DNA of 6,098 nucleotides, taken from NCBI GenBank assembly GCA_017537495.1, contig JAFYKS010000377.1:1-6098 (forward strand), written 5' to 3'. The position numbers and the translations under genes are program-made. Source of the stretch: Bacillota bacterium. GTDB lineage: Bacteria; Bacillota; Clostridia; Peptostreptococcales; Anaerovoracaceae. Of the stretch, positions 6,016-6,098 are shown one piece after another; position 1 is the first letter of the stretch, and each line of letters begins with the position of its first letter. The notes under the pieces were generated by a model, which was not told the DNA's origin, made no database searches, and worked only from the letters and a program-made list of their open reading frames with translations.

Positions 6016-6098
6016 TTGTTACACCTCTTATGCATCGTTTTTAGTCCGTATCTCATAAAGACTTCAATACGGCTTCTTAATCATAATTCAAATAATGA
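6016..6098 (-). promoter_or_regulatory. Leader or intergenic region upstream of the importer operon
   Basis: This 83-base stretch has stop codons in all three minus frames within its first 21 bases (from 6098), so no upstream gene extends past about 6078. An upstream gene could still end inside those last bases. A stem of CCGTAT (6072-6067) with ATACGG (6051-6046) encloses a 15-base loop and can be extended by AG/CT with one bulge (6074-6043). It has no T-run, so it does not look like a terminator. TATGAT at 6085-6080 could be a -10 element, but its -35 would lie beyond the window. The ribosome site AAGAGGT follows at 6029-6023. The hairpin could be a processing or stability element between an upstream lipoprotein gene and the ATPase gene, or it could be chance. 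Confidence 0.4.

Noticed and set aside
6043..6074. Terminator of an upstream gene
   Set aside because: The stem is short, the loop is 15 bases and no T-run follows on either strand. It is kept only as an unassigned hairpin.
1..6098. Mobile elements, CRISPR arrays, tRNA genes or a hidden defence/toxin system
   Set aside because: I saw no direct or inverted repeat arrays, transposase motifs, tRNA-like folds or atypical small genes. The window is densely filled by conserved metabolic and transport genes.

Overview
All recognisable genes in this window lie on the minus strand, so transcription runs from high to low coordinates. The gene content points to a Bacillota (Firmicutes) bacterium. The evidence is the strong AAAGGAGG-type ribosome binding sites, a Gram-positive-style nucleoside ABC importer, a Bacillus-type xanthine phosphoribosyltransferase and moderate G+C coding sequence. 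A gut-type lineage such as Erysipelotrichales or Clostridia would fit, but the sequence alone does not settle this.

Layout in transcription order: (1) 6098-6016 is a short leader or intergenic stretch with a modest hairpin and no open reading frame. (2) 6015-4519 encodes a double-NBD ATPase. (3) 4516-3464 and (4) 3462-2545 encode two BPD_transp_2 permeases. (5) 2532-1165 encodes an FAD-dependent dehydrogenase of unknown function with a four-cysteine cluster. (6) 1146-358 encodes an NP-I family nucleoside phosphorylase. Gaps between these five genes are 2, 1, 12 and 18 bases, so they almost certainly form one operon. It ends at a clear intrinsic terminator (342-306). (7) Beyond it is an extended -10 promoter with a PurBox-like motif, followed by xpt, which starts at 220 and runs off the left edge.

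The genes fit a nucleoside salvage locus. The ABC importer (NupOPQ/NupABC type, closely resembling guanosine and general nucleoside importers) brings nucleosides in. The phosphorylase splits them into base plus ribose-1-phosphate, and Xpt converts xanthine (or guanine) to the nucleotide. The substrate-binding lipoprotein (BmpA/PnrA/NupN type) that such importers need is not in the window and is probably just upstream, beyond 6098. The FAD enzyme is the one member without an obvious salvage role.

I did not find a CRISPR array, mobile element, tRNA, rRNA or defence system. The most interesting leads are the uncharacterised FAD/cysteine-cluster enzyme inside a nucleoside operon, the phosphorylase lacking both the classical purine and the classical uridine specificity residues, and xpt with a PurBox-like promoter but no room for the usual guanine riboswitch.
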